Shown in pieces: positions 53,401 through 59,756 of a DNA stretch of 64,000 bases. Made by a program: the position numbers and the translations under genes. The stretch lies in NCBI RefSeq assembly GCF_003610555.1, contig NZ_RAPQ01000009.1:62001-126000 (forward strand), read 5' to 3'. The notes under the pieces are model-generated. The model had not been told where the DNA came from, made no database searches, and saw nothing but the letters and a program-made list of their open reading frames with translations. Every line of letters starts with the position of its first letter. Positions within the stretch are counted from its first letter, which is position 1. This DNA is from Marinifilum flexuosum (GTDB lineage: Bacteria; Bacteroidota; Bacteroidia; Bacteroidales; Marinifilaceae).

Positions 53401-53686
53401 AATCTGCAGTAGCAGGTGTTTGCAATATAGCCTGAAGAGAAGGATCGAAAGTAATCGTATTGGCATCTGTATCCACAGTGTATACACCTATAGCATCTAG
53501 CTTGACACTATTGTAAAAAATAGAATCAATACTAGCTTCCCAAGTCGTCTCGTCAACATATGAAACAACAAATGCATTGTCAACGGTTGCACCTGAGGCA
53601 GGTGTTAAAGCTGGTGGAGTAGTTTGAGCCAAAAGAATAAACGAAGTGAATACCCATAGGTATCCCAGGAGTAAATATTTTTTCAT
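44432..53686 (-). CDS. Giant secreted repeat protein with T9SS sorting domain, 14 tandem HID/Ig-like modules
   Basis: About 3,084 residues from the ATG at 53686, which gives a signal peptide (MKKYLLLGYLWVFTSFILLAQ); the frame reaches up to 53731. There are 14 modules of ~200 residues. Each has a first part like the haemoglobin-interacting/DUF1533 domain (LTAASNATVDNxFxITFTDNxxW, SISSITYGGxxL, FDPSxxxxLQTAGT, then a GHG motif) and a second Ig-like part (QPxAPxNGxxLATQP, DQYGNxCTxDN, LTASS). The C-terminus has a PKD domain (LWDFGDGIISSEFEPSHSF) and a type A sorting domain (VVYPNPNRGQFFVEL, LPGGIYFLVI). It is exported by type IX secretion to the surface. Modules 2 and 3 are almost identical. Confidence 0.93.
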   Translation of the reverse strand: MKKYLLLGYLWVFTSFILLAQTTPPALTPASGATVDNAFVVSYVDETTWEASIDSIFYNSVKLDAIGVYTVDTDANTITFDPSLQAILQTPATADLIIYVTGYNNATVSQTIGHGAATKFTITTQPAAPATNGAALAAQPVLQLKDQYDNNCDSDGATQVDASATGNGTWTLGGSLPQTAVGGVVSYSGLTASSNVEVTAASITFDLGGGSFTLESNSFALSLNSAPSLNAAGSATVDANFTVSFDDNSDWESKISEVSYNSTVLISGTDYDIDGTANTITLKPGGGNSVLQTAGTANLVVKSDTYADATVSQTIGHGAATKFTITTQPAAPATNGAALAAQPVLQLKDQYDNNCDSDGATQVDASATGNGTWTLGGSLPQTAVGGVVSYSGLSASSNVEVTAASITFDLGGGSFTLESNSFALSLNSAPSLNAAGSATVDANFTVSFDDNSDWESKISEVSYNSTVLSSGTDYDIDGTANTITLKPGGGNSALQTAGTANLVVKSDTYADATVSQTIGHGSATQIIVVTQPAAPSVNGGQLATQPSVKLQDQYNNDCSTDNATNVSVAKGDTGNWTLGGDLSSSVSSGSLSFTNLTASSNEAITGAYLSFSSSGLTGADSDTFNLGLNSSPSDLTAASNADVDGDFTITFTDVDGWQSKISSITYNGNGVDAGAYNTSTSGQITFTPSLSIALQTTGTADFVFVSDGFNNSSLSQIINHGAANKLSVSTQPGSPTSNGGELNPQPVVEVLDQYDNLCSTDGARTITAAKGDAGNWTLGGTLDQSANSGTLTFAGLTASSNEEITDANISFSSAGLTGITSANFNLGLNTPPALTAASGATVDAAFEISYVDNVDWESNISSITFDGNTVPTAAYTVNSTTNKITFDPADDPVLQTAKTGDIVISVDGYSPATVSQAIGHGGETKLIVATEPVAPANNGDTFQIQPIVEVQDQYGNVCISNNSLAVTAAENDPAAWDLQGTLSVTASSGVITFTDLTASSTDVVNAAFIAFSATGVTGINSTTFDLGLNSPPDLTAASNATVDNGFTITFTDSNSWQSKISSITYGGNTVDSEAYDTNVGDQITFDPSKSTALQTAGTADFVFSSDGFNDKTLSQEIGHGAPTSIYIEIQPSAPTQNGGLLATQPKVGSKDQYGNNCTGDNATAISVAKGDSGDWSLGGSPNQTLVSGEFTYTDLTAASDEAVTGAYLTFSSGSFASVNSDTFDIPVNATPTLSAAEGATVDNDFFINFAEDVSWRGSISSIQYGDETLPSASYDTSAAGRITFTPSQSSILQAAGTKTITVIASGYANATVEQEIGHGLASAFFISTQPVGPGSNGASLATQPVVQIHDQYANVVTSDNTTNLTAASSGGVWTIGGTLELTATAGEISFTDLTASSDNEVTDATITFSSFSLSDVISDAFTIPALDASPSLLASSNATVDATFEITFVANPTWQLSIDSIHYGGNLISESAYDKTQGEKIIFDPSQDTDLQLAGTKDIEVFAQGYETASVSQEIKHGAAAEMIIALQPAAPAENGDELATQPGITLRDQYGNDCTSENSIEVIASEGDTNDWTLGGTVSKTVASGSVSYTDLTASSPGPVTGAFISFSATDLTTVNSNTFDIPDLNAGPVLTAATNATVDNDFEITFTDNADWRTNITEVRYGTNVLPATAYDASVAGKIIFKPAESANLQLVANEYIYITSTSYLLDSVQQEIGHGVATNIVITTQPFGPENNGDLLQTQPVVKLQDQYQNDCTNDNSTTVEANASGGSWTLEGSVSLMVTNGVASYTDLTAGSTDMVSDATITFSGTGLTNAESDSFLIPAPLIAPSLIASTTATVDSLFDVTFADNAEWQGKIDSISYGGSMLPETAYDKSQAGKIVFDPSQDAALQEAATKQVLVYSRGYQDASVDQEIKHGVPDSLIIETQPTAPLVNGGELDLQPKISLLDQYNNSCDSESTYEVVVRRGDENDWTLGGDTLQAVSNGVINYRALTASSVNAVTGAYLTFSGDGITSVDSDPFDIPMLKNPPNLTAQFDATVDADFTIDFFDFDDDWRTEITMITYQGDTLPVSAYTINTDNIVFRVSEEELLQKAGTFEIVVKALGFSDAKVEQTVGHGVATIMQITQQPLAPLSNGDLLEQQPILEFYDQYSNLCDSDSDRTIQASGSDEGEWDLAGTVEKTSENGVVTYDDLSAYSTGPIEGAIIQFSSEGLDAVTADPFDIPDVATPPVLTAAVDASVDNPFKITFTEDSVWRNRINVVTVNDSVLVAESYNFTQPGELELIPSTSKFLQKNGSFQIIVQSRGFAHDTVQQDIQHGVADSILVLTQPVGPDVNGELFAQQPELKLADQYLNDCTTDNSTQVSVEKYDNKAWELSGTLEVQSSEGKVLFTDLIATSEIAIDSAYLQFTFTGDSVVSNLFTIPVPIIELIAAENATVDNEFVIQASDNASWRDSISSISFAGKALVDTSYLIEAGSITFYPEKDSTLYIARTDTIVVIANGYADAKVEQKIGHGVTTEMLLVDQPIGPENNGDTLVQQPKIQLRDKYENNCTTDNNTEVLVDKYADADHDNSALWNLGGIKTITALEGVVEYTNLSATSEDEVIGARLLFTSDGLPNVVSDSFDIVRPPAPIITPAANANVDEMFTVTFTENTTWREKIFDIRYGIRSLEGKYDKSVPGQITFDPEVTSVLQKYGVDSMYIYSGLYDTTRFEQSIHHGKSKYLVIGKEPSAPANNGEALIRQPQLNLQDQYRNICDTDSETMITVRKADTQEWTLGGTLTQMAVEGLVKFTDLTASSDMEVQGARLEFEGPGMISKISSTFTIPEPKTNRAGEASANPELVCYGSKSNITLTGFDGSIQWQVYNELNDVYEDLDGENAELLVTPEVVENKIYRAKVSKEGFSVQYSNAVSVSPMEPPLADFTFEIDRNEVHFTNLSENATSVLWDFGDGIISSEFEPSHSFVLDNANGSGYVVTLTVSNEACGDSQKAQQVFITTGIDDLIADKGIVVYPNPNRGQFFVELSATNDDGLLRIFNSSGSIVLSKQIKRSFNADRLEFDLQNLPGGIYFLVIQYPDKVIRTKLIITK
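52114..52722. repeat. 609-bp near-identical duplication inside the giant gene, copy A
   Basis: Encodes one full module (203 residues). It matches 52723-53331 almost base for base, and reading the two copies side by side shows only scattered single-base changes, some synonymous. Confidence 0.85.
52723..53331. repeat. 609-bp near-identical duplication inside the giant gene, copy B
   Basis: Second copy of the previous entry, directly adjoining, head to tail, in frame. Confidence 0.85.
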
Positions 53687-53997
53687 AGCATAGGACTTTT
53701 GATAACTAACAGCTTGAATAAACCAAAGCACATACCAAACCTCCTATATCACTATTCTCATGTCACTTAAGTGATTTTACTCAGTCATACGTTTCATCTA
53801 CGTTTTTGGAGAAAATAGGATGCATTAATCCTGAAAGCATTGAATTCTCTATTTTCTTTTAACATTTCTTAACAAATTCCCTTTTTGGAAGAATTATCCG
53901 ATTTTGGATAAGAAAAAGCGTTAAACCAAGCCTACTTTCAGCCATAAACAAAGATATAGTTAACAATAATTCTTTAAGCTGGAAGTCAAAATTTTTA

Positions 53998-54275
53998 GGA
54001 TAGATCGTAGTTGGAACCACGGTTCTTGTTAAACTTTTTAAGAGGAAGTGTGTCTCGATACACGGTTTGCGTCAAAATTTTTAATAAAGGAGGTGGGGTA
54101 AGCCACACTTCATGTTAAAATTTTTAATCAGGATCGTATCTTTTTTAAGCTCAAGTATAGTTCGAACCACGATTAAGGTAAAACTTTTTGAACCAAGTGT
54201 GCTTCGATACACGGTATAGCTCAATATTTTCAATTGAGAAGTAGCTTGCTCCACACTTCGTGTCTACTTTTTTAA
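53998..54275. repeat. Hairpin repeat array 3, degenerate ~42-bp units in an A-B-C x2 order
   Basis: Three unit types follow each other twice, with a superperiod of 148-150 bases: A (TAGTTGGAACCACG, 54008; TAGTTCGAACCACG, 54158), B (AAGTGTGTCTCGATACACGG, 54046; AAGTGTGCTTCGATACACGG, 54195) and C (GTGGGGTAAGCCACAC, 54093; GTAGCTTGCTCCACAC, 54241). Each unit has a short hairpin and a following AAAAYTTTTTAA-like run. T runs recur about every 42 bases. More decayed than arrays 1 and 2. Confidence 0.8.
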
Positions 54276-54307
54276 TAAAATTCGGTTAATACTAATACAC
54301 AAACAAA

Positions 54308-54340
54308 AGAGGCTTCTTTGCTATAAAGCAAGAGAAGCCT
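54308..54340 (-). terminator. Terminator of the LysM protein gene
   Basis: Stem AGGCTTCT-TTGC / GCAAG-AGAAGCCT, followed by TCTTTTGTTT on the minus strand. Confidence 0.82.
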
Positions 54341-54369
54341 ATCTAAATTATAAATTGAATTTACGCTAT

Positions 54370-56367
54370 TTAATATTCAAATGATTTTTGCAATAAATCC
54401 AATTCCTGCTCTTTTTCTTCTTCTTTCAACTTCATTTCTTTGTGTCTGATTTTGAAATCTCTAGAATAGTTTATCAAATGAGTCCCTCTATTCTCCAACC
54501 CTCCAAATGCTGACATTCGCTCAAAATGATAAGCAGATTGTAATAGCTCCACCTCCATTTCATTCATCTTTTCTGGAAAATCGGTTCCAAACTTACTTGC
54601 TGCCAACGAAAAGAACCTACAAATATCATATGCTCTAAAGCTAAAGTCACTTGGTTCACTCATAAACCTATTTCTAAATTCATTCACAAACTTATTGACT
54701 TTTTCTTCTTTATAATCAACAAAATAAGGACTAAACAATGAGAAATTTAAATTGTAATAATAGTCAGCTTCCAAACTGGTATATCTTTGCCATTTCGAGA
54801 ATCCCACCAAACGTATCGCATATCTTTGGCTCAAGACATTTAAATTGGTAATGATATTCTCCACCAAAGGTTGATCATTCGATGGCAAAATCACTATGTT
54901 TTCACATGAATCGCACATGGTAGCCTCTAAACCATATCTACCATATTCATCAAACGAAATTTTCTTATATGATACTTCATCGGTTTGCCAATACAATCCT
55001 TTTTCGAACAGCTGATGTTCGATATCCTTAATCAATTTTGCTTCATTTAAATGCTTGTATCTTTCAGGATGCACAACAACAATATTCTTGTACTCAAAAT
55101 CTTCACTTACATAGTTTGAAATTTGTCGACAAATTGAGTTTAATGAAGTATTCAATTGTATCACAAAAGGATTAGAATCGATTTGAGGATTCTTTGCTGA
55201 CAAAGGCGAAATGATTGGAATTTTCTTTGTTCTGGCAAAATCAGCAGCTACTGCGAATGTTCGTGGATACACAGGACCAATCCAATAATCGAAATCAATA
55301 AATTGAATTTGCGATAAAGTTCTTTGTAATTTCTCAGGATTTCGCTCAGTATCAAAAACATGCAAATCTACCGACAATCCTTCCTTTTGCAAAGAATCAA
55401 CAGCCAGCAATACTCCTTGATAAAAACGAATAAATTCGCGCGACTTGCGATAAATTACACGTGATTCTCTTTCTGTAACAATTTCAATGGTATCTTTATA
55501 AGTTACGATCTGATTAATAGTATCGTTGGCTTCCAGATACAATGGTAAAAATAAACCAACACTCACCTTTTTCTTGGCAACCTCCGCTACCACTTCATCA
55601 ACCTGTTGTATGGTATCCAGAACAACCAACTCTTCTTTAATTGTATCCTTTGGTGTTTCTTTTATCTCAAAATACTCAAGTGGTACCAAATAGCGTGGAA
55701 TTCTCACCCAATCACCAGGTTGTAAAATTTTATTCTTTAATTTCGGATTTAATTTTCGAAGCTTTTTTTGCTTCATCATAAACTCGTTTGCAATTGAATA
55801 CTGCGTATCACCAGCTTTAATTACGTAGTAGTAATATTTTTTATCGTGCTTTGGAACGCTTAATTCCTTTACTTCTTTTTGCTGTTGATTTTTGGGGATT
55901 TTTACCACAGAATTCAATGGCAAAGACTGATTGCTTCCTGGATTTTCCTTCTCGATAGATGCCATTGACACACTATACTTTTTCGAAAGCGAATAAACTG
56001 TATCAGCTTCCTTTACAACATGATAGATGTATCTACCATCCTCTTTTTTGACAATAATAGGCGAAATCGCCTTTTGCCCTTCAACAAAAGGAATTCGCAA
56101 CACTTCATTAATACTTACTGTAGCCTGACTTTTGCCATTAACTTTCATAAGATCATTAAGTGCCACTCCATAGGCTTTTGAAATGGAAAATAAAGTTTGT
56201 TTTTCTTTTACTACATGCAAAAGATAGGTTTTACCACCAACAACTACCTTATTTTTAGATATTTCAATTGTAGCATTCTGAGAATGAGCAAAATTAACAG
56301 TCCCTAAAGAAAGACCAATCAAGAGAAAAATGCGAAGAAAACAATTCATTAAATATTTGTTTTTCAA
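54370..56367 (-). CDS. LysM-domain protein with periplasmic ligand-binding (ABC substrate-binding-like) domain
   Basis: 665 residues with a signal peptide (~9-29). Three LysM domains that bind peptidoglycan lie at ~46-92 (LLHVVKEKQTLFSISKAYGV), ~113-159 (YHVVKEADTVYSLSKKYSV) and ~178-225 (YYVIKAGDTQYSIANEF, LQPGDWVRIPR). After a linker comes a type 1 periplasmic-binding-like domain (~268-640, VGLFLPLYLEAND, YWIGPVYPRTFAVAADFA, KIPIISPLSAKN). The pairing is known in Bacteroidota but has no settled function; a cell-wall-linked sensor or lipoprotein-assembly factor is possible. It ends with a charged coiled tail (KLKEEEKEQELDL). Confidence 0.87.
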   Translation of the reverse strand: MKNKYLMNCFLRIFLLIGLSLGTVNFAHSQNATIEISKNKVVVGGKTYLLHVVKEKQTLFSISKAYGVALNDLMKVNGKSQATVSINEVLRIPFVEGQKAISPIIVKKEDGRYIYHVVKEADTVYSLSKKYSVSMASIEKENPGSNQSLPLNSVVKIPKNQQQKEVKELSVPKHDKKYYYYVIKAGDTQYSIANEFMMKQKKLRKLNPKLKNKILQPGDWVRIPRYLVPLEYFEIKETPKDTIKEELVVLDTIQQVDEVVAEVAKKKVSVGLFLPLYLEANDTINQIVTYKDTIEIVTERESRVIYRKSREFIRFYQGVLLAVDSLQKEGLSVDLHVFDTERNPEKLQRTLSQIQFIDFDYWIGPVYPRTFAVAADFARTKKIPIISPLSAKNPQIDSNPFVIQLNTSLNSICRQISNYVSEDFEYKNIVVVHPERYKHLNEAKLIKDIEHQLFEKGLYWQTDEVSYKKISFDEYGRYGLEATMCDSCENIVILPSNDQPLVENIITNLNVLSQRYAIRLVGFSKWQRYTSLEADYYYNLNFSLFSPYFVDYKEEKVNKFVNEFRNRFMSEPSDFSFRAYDICRFFSLAASKFGTDFPEKMNEMEVELLQSAYHFERMSAFGGLENRGTHLINYSRDFKIRHKEMKLKEEEKEQELDLLQKSFEY

Positions 56368-56454
56368 ACGTTTATAGTTTATTCAAATTGCAAACAAAAA
56401 TACTAAAGTATGCTTTGAAAACAAAATATATACAAGAATTGCGCCATAGAAAAA

Positions 56455-56489
56455 ATAAAATCGGAGTTGAACAGCTCAGCTCCGATTAT
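56455..56489 (-). terminator. Terminator of the degenerate rubrerythrin-like gene
   Basis: Stem ATCGGAG / CTCCGAT with inner TGA/TCA pairing. On the minus strand it runs into TTTTATTTTTTC. Confidence 0.82.
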
Positions 56490-56516
56490 AAAGTCAACAC
56501 ATAAAGTATCTATAAA

Positions 56517-56972
56517 TTAGTTTTCTACCAGAACAAATTCATCATATTCAATCTCAAACTTCAGCTTTTGTCGAGCCTCTTCTTTTGCCAAAGCTATAAA
56601 TATATCTCTGCACTCATTATTTACTGCCACCTCTGACATCTCAGAATAGAATTTGAACTTCTCTTTCTCTTTTTTCATGGCAAGAATCAAAGCCTCCTGA
56701 TATGATAGATCTGTTTTTGTACAATCAATATCCTCTAGCGAACCTGCAATTTTCATATCCTGTACTTCATCAACATCGAACTCTACCTTAAGATCCTTCA
56801 TCTTTTCTAGTCTTAACATTCTCGCAGTTTTCTCAAGAGCAATATTCATGAATAATTGCTTCACATTCTTCCTATCCATCCGCTCTGCCAAATCTGAGTA
56901 AAACTCAATTTCGCTCATTTCACTATCAATCGCATAATCGATAATTTCCTCAAAAGTTCTAAAAATTTTCAT
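56517..56972 (-). CDS. Rubrerythrin/ferritin-like paralogue with lost metal ligands
   Basis: 151 residues, clearly homologous over its length to the protein at 59143-59601. The four-helix ferritin-like fold is kept, but ligand positions differ: Glu48 of the paralogue is Lys48 here, His51 is Arg51 and His136 is Gln135. Glu18, Glu102 and Glu132 remain. A normal diiron site is thus unlikely. It may have a structural, regulatory or hetero-oligomer role. Separated from its paralogue by a degenerate recombinase gene and the SPFH gene. Confidence 0.8.
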   Translation of the reverse strand: MKIFRTFEEIIDYAIDSEMSEIEFYSDLAERMDRKNVKQLFMNIALEKTARMLRLEKMKDLKVEFDVDEVQDMKIAGSLEDIDCTKTDLSYQEALILAMKKEKEKFKFYSEMSEVAVNNECRDIFIALAKEEARQKLKFEIEYDEFVLVEN

Positions 56973-57366
56973 CTAACCTACTATTTTGACGTTTACAACC
57001 ACATTAACTCAACCAAGCACATTACTTTAAAAAGTATCAAATCAATAAGTTACAAAATAATTGATTCGATGTCAAAAAGATTATTTGCTTTTAAGAAACC
57101 ATGAACCGAAAATCTATCATTCTACACTTATTTATTCCTTAATTGAAATTGTATTTAGATGAAACATATGTATTCAAAAACCGAATATCAGCAGTATTAT
57201 ACACTTTCAACAAACTTTTGTTGATCTATTCACACTCTCTATTTTACTCATAAAAACAATACATAACTCTATTTCAATTAAGTCGTTATAATAGGTAAAA
57301 TATAATCTCTGTTGAATAATTATTAAAACAACACCCTCTTTTTAGTTTCATTTTTGCACATTTAAT
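56973..57366. other. Intergenic region between divergent genes, no feature recognised
   Basis: AT-rich, with no hairpin, repeat or ORF worth naming. It presumably holds promoters for both flanking genes. Confidence 0.6.
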
Positions 57367-57423
57367 TTGTTTTTTGAAACTTTTTATCTATTTTCACTTA
57401 AGAATTCACAATTACCAATCGAA

Positions 57424-58008
57424 ATGGCAATACAAGGAGACATATCAAAATCTGAACATATTGAATGGAAATTCATTCCTCTTACCATTCAAAAACTTGA
57501 GTTGAACAAACAGTATAAAATTGCTTTAATTGTTGCTTTTGGATGTTTTTTTGGTCTTAGATTAAAAAACATTTTAACAATTAGATGGGAAGATGTTTTA
57601 AATAAAACTTCTTTTGAAATTATGGATAAAAACAAATTAAGAACCATTTATATCATTGATGATATTAATAACCTGATTCGTAGAATCTATTGCAAAATGG
57701 AGACTCCAGATATAGAACAGCATATATTTTTAAACAATAGTGGTAAACAAGTTTTATCCTCGCAGTATGTTAACAAGCAAATCAAATTGCTTTTTACCAA
57801 ATACGAAATACCTTATCAGAATTTATCCTCAGATAGTTTTTTAAAGACTTTTTGCATAAAATTTTTGGAAACTAAGAACTTCTCGGCTGATGCAAAAAGA
57901 TGGATTTCCCAATTATTGGGGCACGCCTCCTGGAAAATAACAGCTAAGTTTTTAGGCTGTTCTAATTCTTCTGAAGACAAGGATAACTATATGATATTCT
58001 CAATGTAA
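57424..58008 (+). CDS. Degenerate tyrosine recombinase-like protein
   Basis: About 194 residues from the ATG at 57424; the frame extends to a TTG at 57367, and the numbering here counts from that TTG. The catalytic fold of tyrosine recombinases is recognisable: FGLRLKNILTIRWEDV holds Arg65, and LLGHASWKITAKFL has the LGH motif (184-186). The other residues are lost: the HxxR motif reads SFLK (Ser157, Lys160) and the nucleophile is Phe195 instead of Tyr. There is no N-terminal SAM-like domain of full length. So it probably binds DNA but does not recombine it. No att sites or mobile genes are nearby. Confidence 0.75.
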   Translation: MAIQGDISKSEHIEWKFIPLTIQKLELNKQYKIALIVAFGCFFGLRLKNILTIRWEDVLNKTSFEIMDKNKLRTIYIIDDINNLIRRIYCKMETPDIEQHIFLNNSGKQVLSSQYVNKQIKLLFTKYEIPYQNLSSDSFLKTFCIKFLETKNFSADAKRWISQLLGHASWKITAKFLGCSNSSEDKDNYMIFSM

Positions 58009-58088
58009 TCCAATAAAACAAAAATTAAAAGTTAGTCACAAAACATATCATTAACAAAATCAATATTAATTCATAAAAAAACTAAACA

Positions 58089-58988
58089 ATGGAAAATTTA
58101 GCTATCATTATTTTTAGTGTACTTGCAGTAATATTATTGCTCTTCTCAATTGTTATCGTTAATCAAAAACAAGCCAAAATCATTCAACGATTGGGTAAAT
58201 TTCAATCGGTGCGAAAGGCAGGTATTAGTTTAAGAATTCCGATTATAGATCAGGTAGTTGGTGTTCAAAATTTACAAATTCAGGAATTGCGCGTTCCAGT
58301 TGAAACCATTACTCAGGATAAGGTTACTTTAAAGATTGAAGTTGCGATACAATATCTTATTAAGGCTGACATGGAGAGCATTAAAAACTCATTTTACGAG
58401 CTTGCAGATTCAACTGCACAGATAGAATCATTTGTTTTCGATGCCGTAAGAGCAGAGGTACCAAAAATGGAGTTGGATATGGTTTATGAGAATAAAGACA
58501 ACATTGCTAATACGGTTATGGAAGGTCTGAATTCATTATTGTCTAGCTATGGTTTTGACATTAAAAAGACATTGGTAGTAGACATTTTACCCGATGCTAA
58601 AGTTGTAGATGCAATGAATGCGATTAACGAACAGAAAAGACTTCGTCAAGCTGCTGAAGAAAAAGGAGAAGCTGAAAAAATTCTGATTATCAAAGCAGCT
58701 GAAGCAGAGAAAGAAAGTAAAAAATTACAGGGTGAAGGTGTTGCTTTACAACAAATGGCCGTTTTAAAAGGACGTGAAAAAGCCATTAAAGATTTAACTG
58801 TAGGAACCAACATGGAAATTAAAGACGCTACCGAATTAGTGATAAAACTAATCGACCAAGAGACACTAATCAGTATGGGAGAAAAGAATAAAAATGTGAT
58901 TTTTATGACTTCCGACCTAGGTATGAAAGGAAAAATGATGGAAGCTATGGTTGGAGCTGATGTGGTTAGCAACCAACACAAAAACTAA
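58089..58988 (+). CDS. SPFH/band 7 (stomatin-like) membrane protein
   Basis: 299 residues. An N-terminal membrane segment (~4-24) is followed by an SPFH domain (~27-185: QAKIIQRLGKFQSVRKAGISLRIPIIDQV, VETITQDKVTLKIEV, FDAVRAEVPKMELD) and a coiled-coil tail rich in Ala and Glu (EQKRLRQAAEEKGEAEK). Such proteins form ring-like membrane scaffolds and help control membrane proteases. No NfeD partner is next to it. Confidence 0.92.
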   Translation: MENLAIIIFSVLAVILLLFSIVIVNQKQAKIIQRLGKFQSVRKAGISLRIPIIDQVVGVQNLQIQELRVPVETITQDKVTLKIEVAIQYLIKADMESIKNSFYELADSTAQIESFVFDAVRAEVPKMELDMVYENKDNIANTVMEGLNSLLSSYGFDIKKTLVVDILPDAKVVDAMNAINEQKRLRQAAEEKGEAEKILIIKAAEAEKESKKLQGEGVALQQMAVLKGREKAIKDLTVGTNMEIKDATELVIKLIDQETLISMGEKNKNVIFMTSDLGMKGKMMEAMVGADVVSNQHKN

Positions 58989-59017
58989 GGCTAATTACAA
59001 AATAATATTTGACATTT

Positions 59018-59055
59018 AAAATCCCTAATGTTTCCTGAGCTTTAGGGATTTTTAT
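59018..59055 (+). terminator. Terminator of the SPFH gene
   Basis: Stem AAAATCCCTAA / TTTAGGGATTTTT with a 13-base loop and T run. Confidence 0.8.
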
Positions 59056-59092
59056 TTTGTCTTTTCAATTAAGATCAATTGAATTTCAAGCA

Positions 59093-59121
59093 ATAAAAAA
59101 GCCGTAGCAATGCTACGGCTC
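59093..59121 (-). terminator. Terminator of the rubrerythrin-like gene
   Basis: Stem AGCCGTAGC / GCTACGGCT with a three-base loop, followed by a T run on the minus strand. The core CGTAGCAATGCTACG is the same 15-mer as in the REP palindrome at 21603. Confidence 0.88.
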
Positions 59122-59142
59122 TTCAGTATTATCAAACAAATT

Positions 59143-59601
59143 CTAGTTCTCAGTTAAGATGTTGTTGTCATATTCTACTTCGAATCTCAATTTGTGTTTT
59201 GCTTCTTCCTGAGCTAACATCAAAAACATATCACGTGAAACTTCATCAGATGCAGCAGCAGCCAAATCGTTATACAATTTAAATGCAGCTTTCTCTTTTT
59301 TCATCGCAATGGTTAAAGCTTCCTGGTAGGTAATGTTTGTTTTTTCAGTATCAACATCAACAAGGTAATCACCAATCTTTAAATCAGCTACCTTTTCTTC
59401 TGATACCTTATACTCCTTACCATTTTTAATAGACTCCAACTTCGCACGGTGTCCGATCTCTTCCAAAGCGTATTGCTCAAAAGTATCTTTCATTTCCTGG
59501 TGATCCATTTTCGCTGCCAAAGCAGTATAGAAATCAGCAGCCATTTGCTCTTCGTTGATAGCAAAATCTAGAATATCCTCAAGTGAATTAAATTCCTTCA
59601 T
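59143..59601 (-). CDS. Rubrerythrin/ferritin-like diiron protein
   Basis: 152 residues, a four-helix ferritin-like protein. The expected diiron ligands are all there: Glu18 (INEEQMAADFY), Glu48 and His51 (LEEIGHRAKLE), Glu103 (MKKEKAAFKLY), and Glu133 and His136 (QEEAKHKLRFE). It has no rubredoxin domain, so electrons come from elsewhere. It is thought to reduce peroxide or handle iron in anaerobes. Next to nfnAB and an SPFH protein, with its own terminator. Confidence 0.85.
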   Translation of the reverse strand: MKEFNSLEDILDFAINEEQMAADFYTALAAKMDHQEMKDTFEQYALEEIGHRAKLESIKNGKEYKVSEEKVADLKIGDYLVDVDTEKTNITYQEALTIAMKKEKAAFKLYNDLAAAASDEVSRDMFLMLAQEEAKHKLRFEVEYDNNILTEN

Positions 59602-59756
59602 ATCTTATTTCAATTTTAAAGTATCGCAATCTTATTATTTCAAAATCCTTTTTAATGAAAGATAATGAATAATTTGATATAGTTATCGGTTTTCAGCATA
59701 TAGCAGACAGCATCTTTTAAGCTTTTAACTGTCCGCTAAAAGCTGTTTGCCAATAC

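Larger units (their letters stand above)
53732..54369. other. Intergenic region upstream of the giant gene
   Basis: Carries hairpin array 3 (53998-54275) and, at its right, the terminator of the LysM protein gene. The ~250 bases nearest the giant gene hold its promoter region; I could not fix a clear -7 element. No gene is supported. Confidence 0.6.

Noticed and set aside
57367-58008. Active phage or transposon integrase
   Set aside because: The nucleophile tyrosine and the HxxR motif are replaced; there are no mobile-element genes or att repeats around it.
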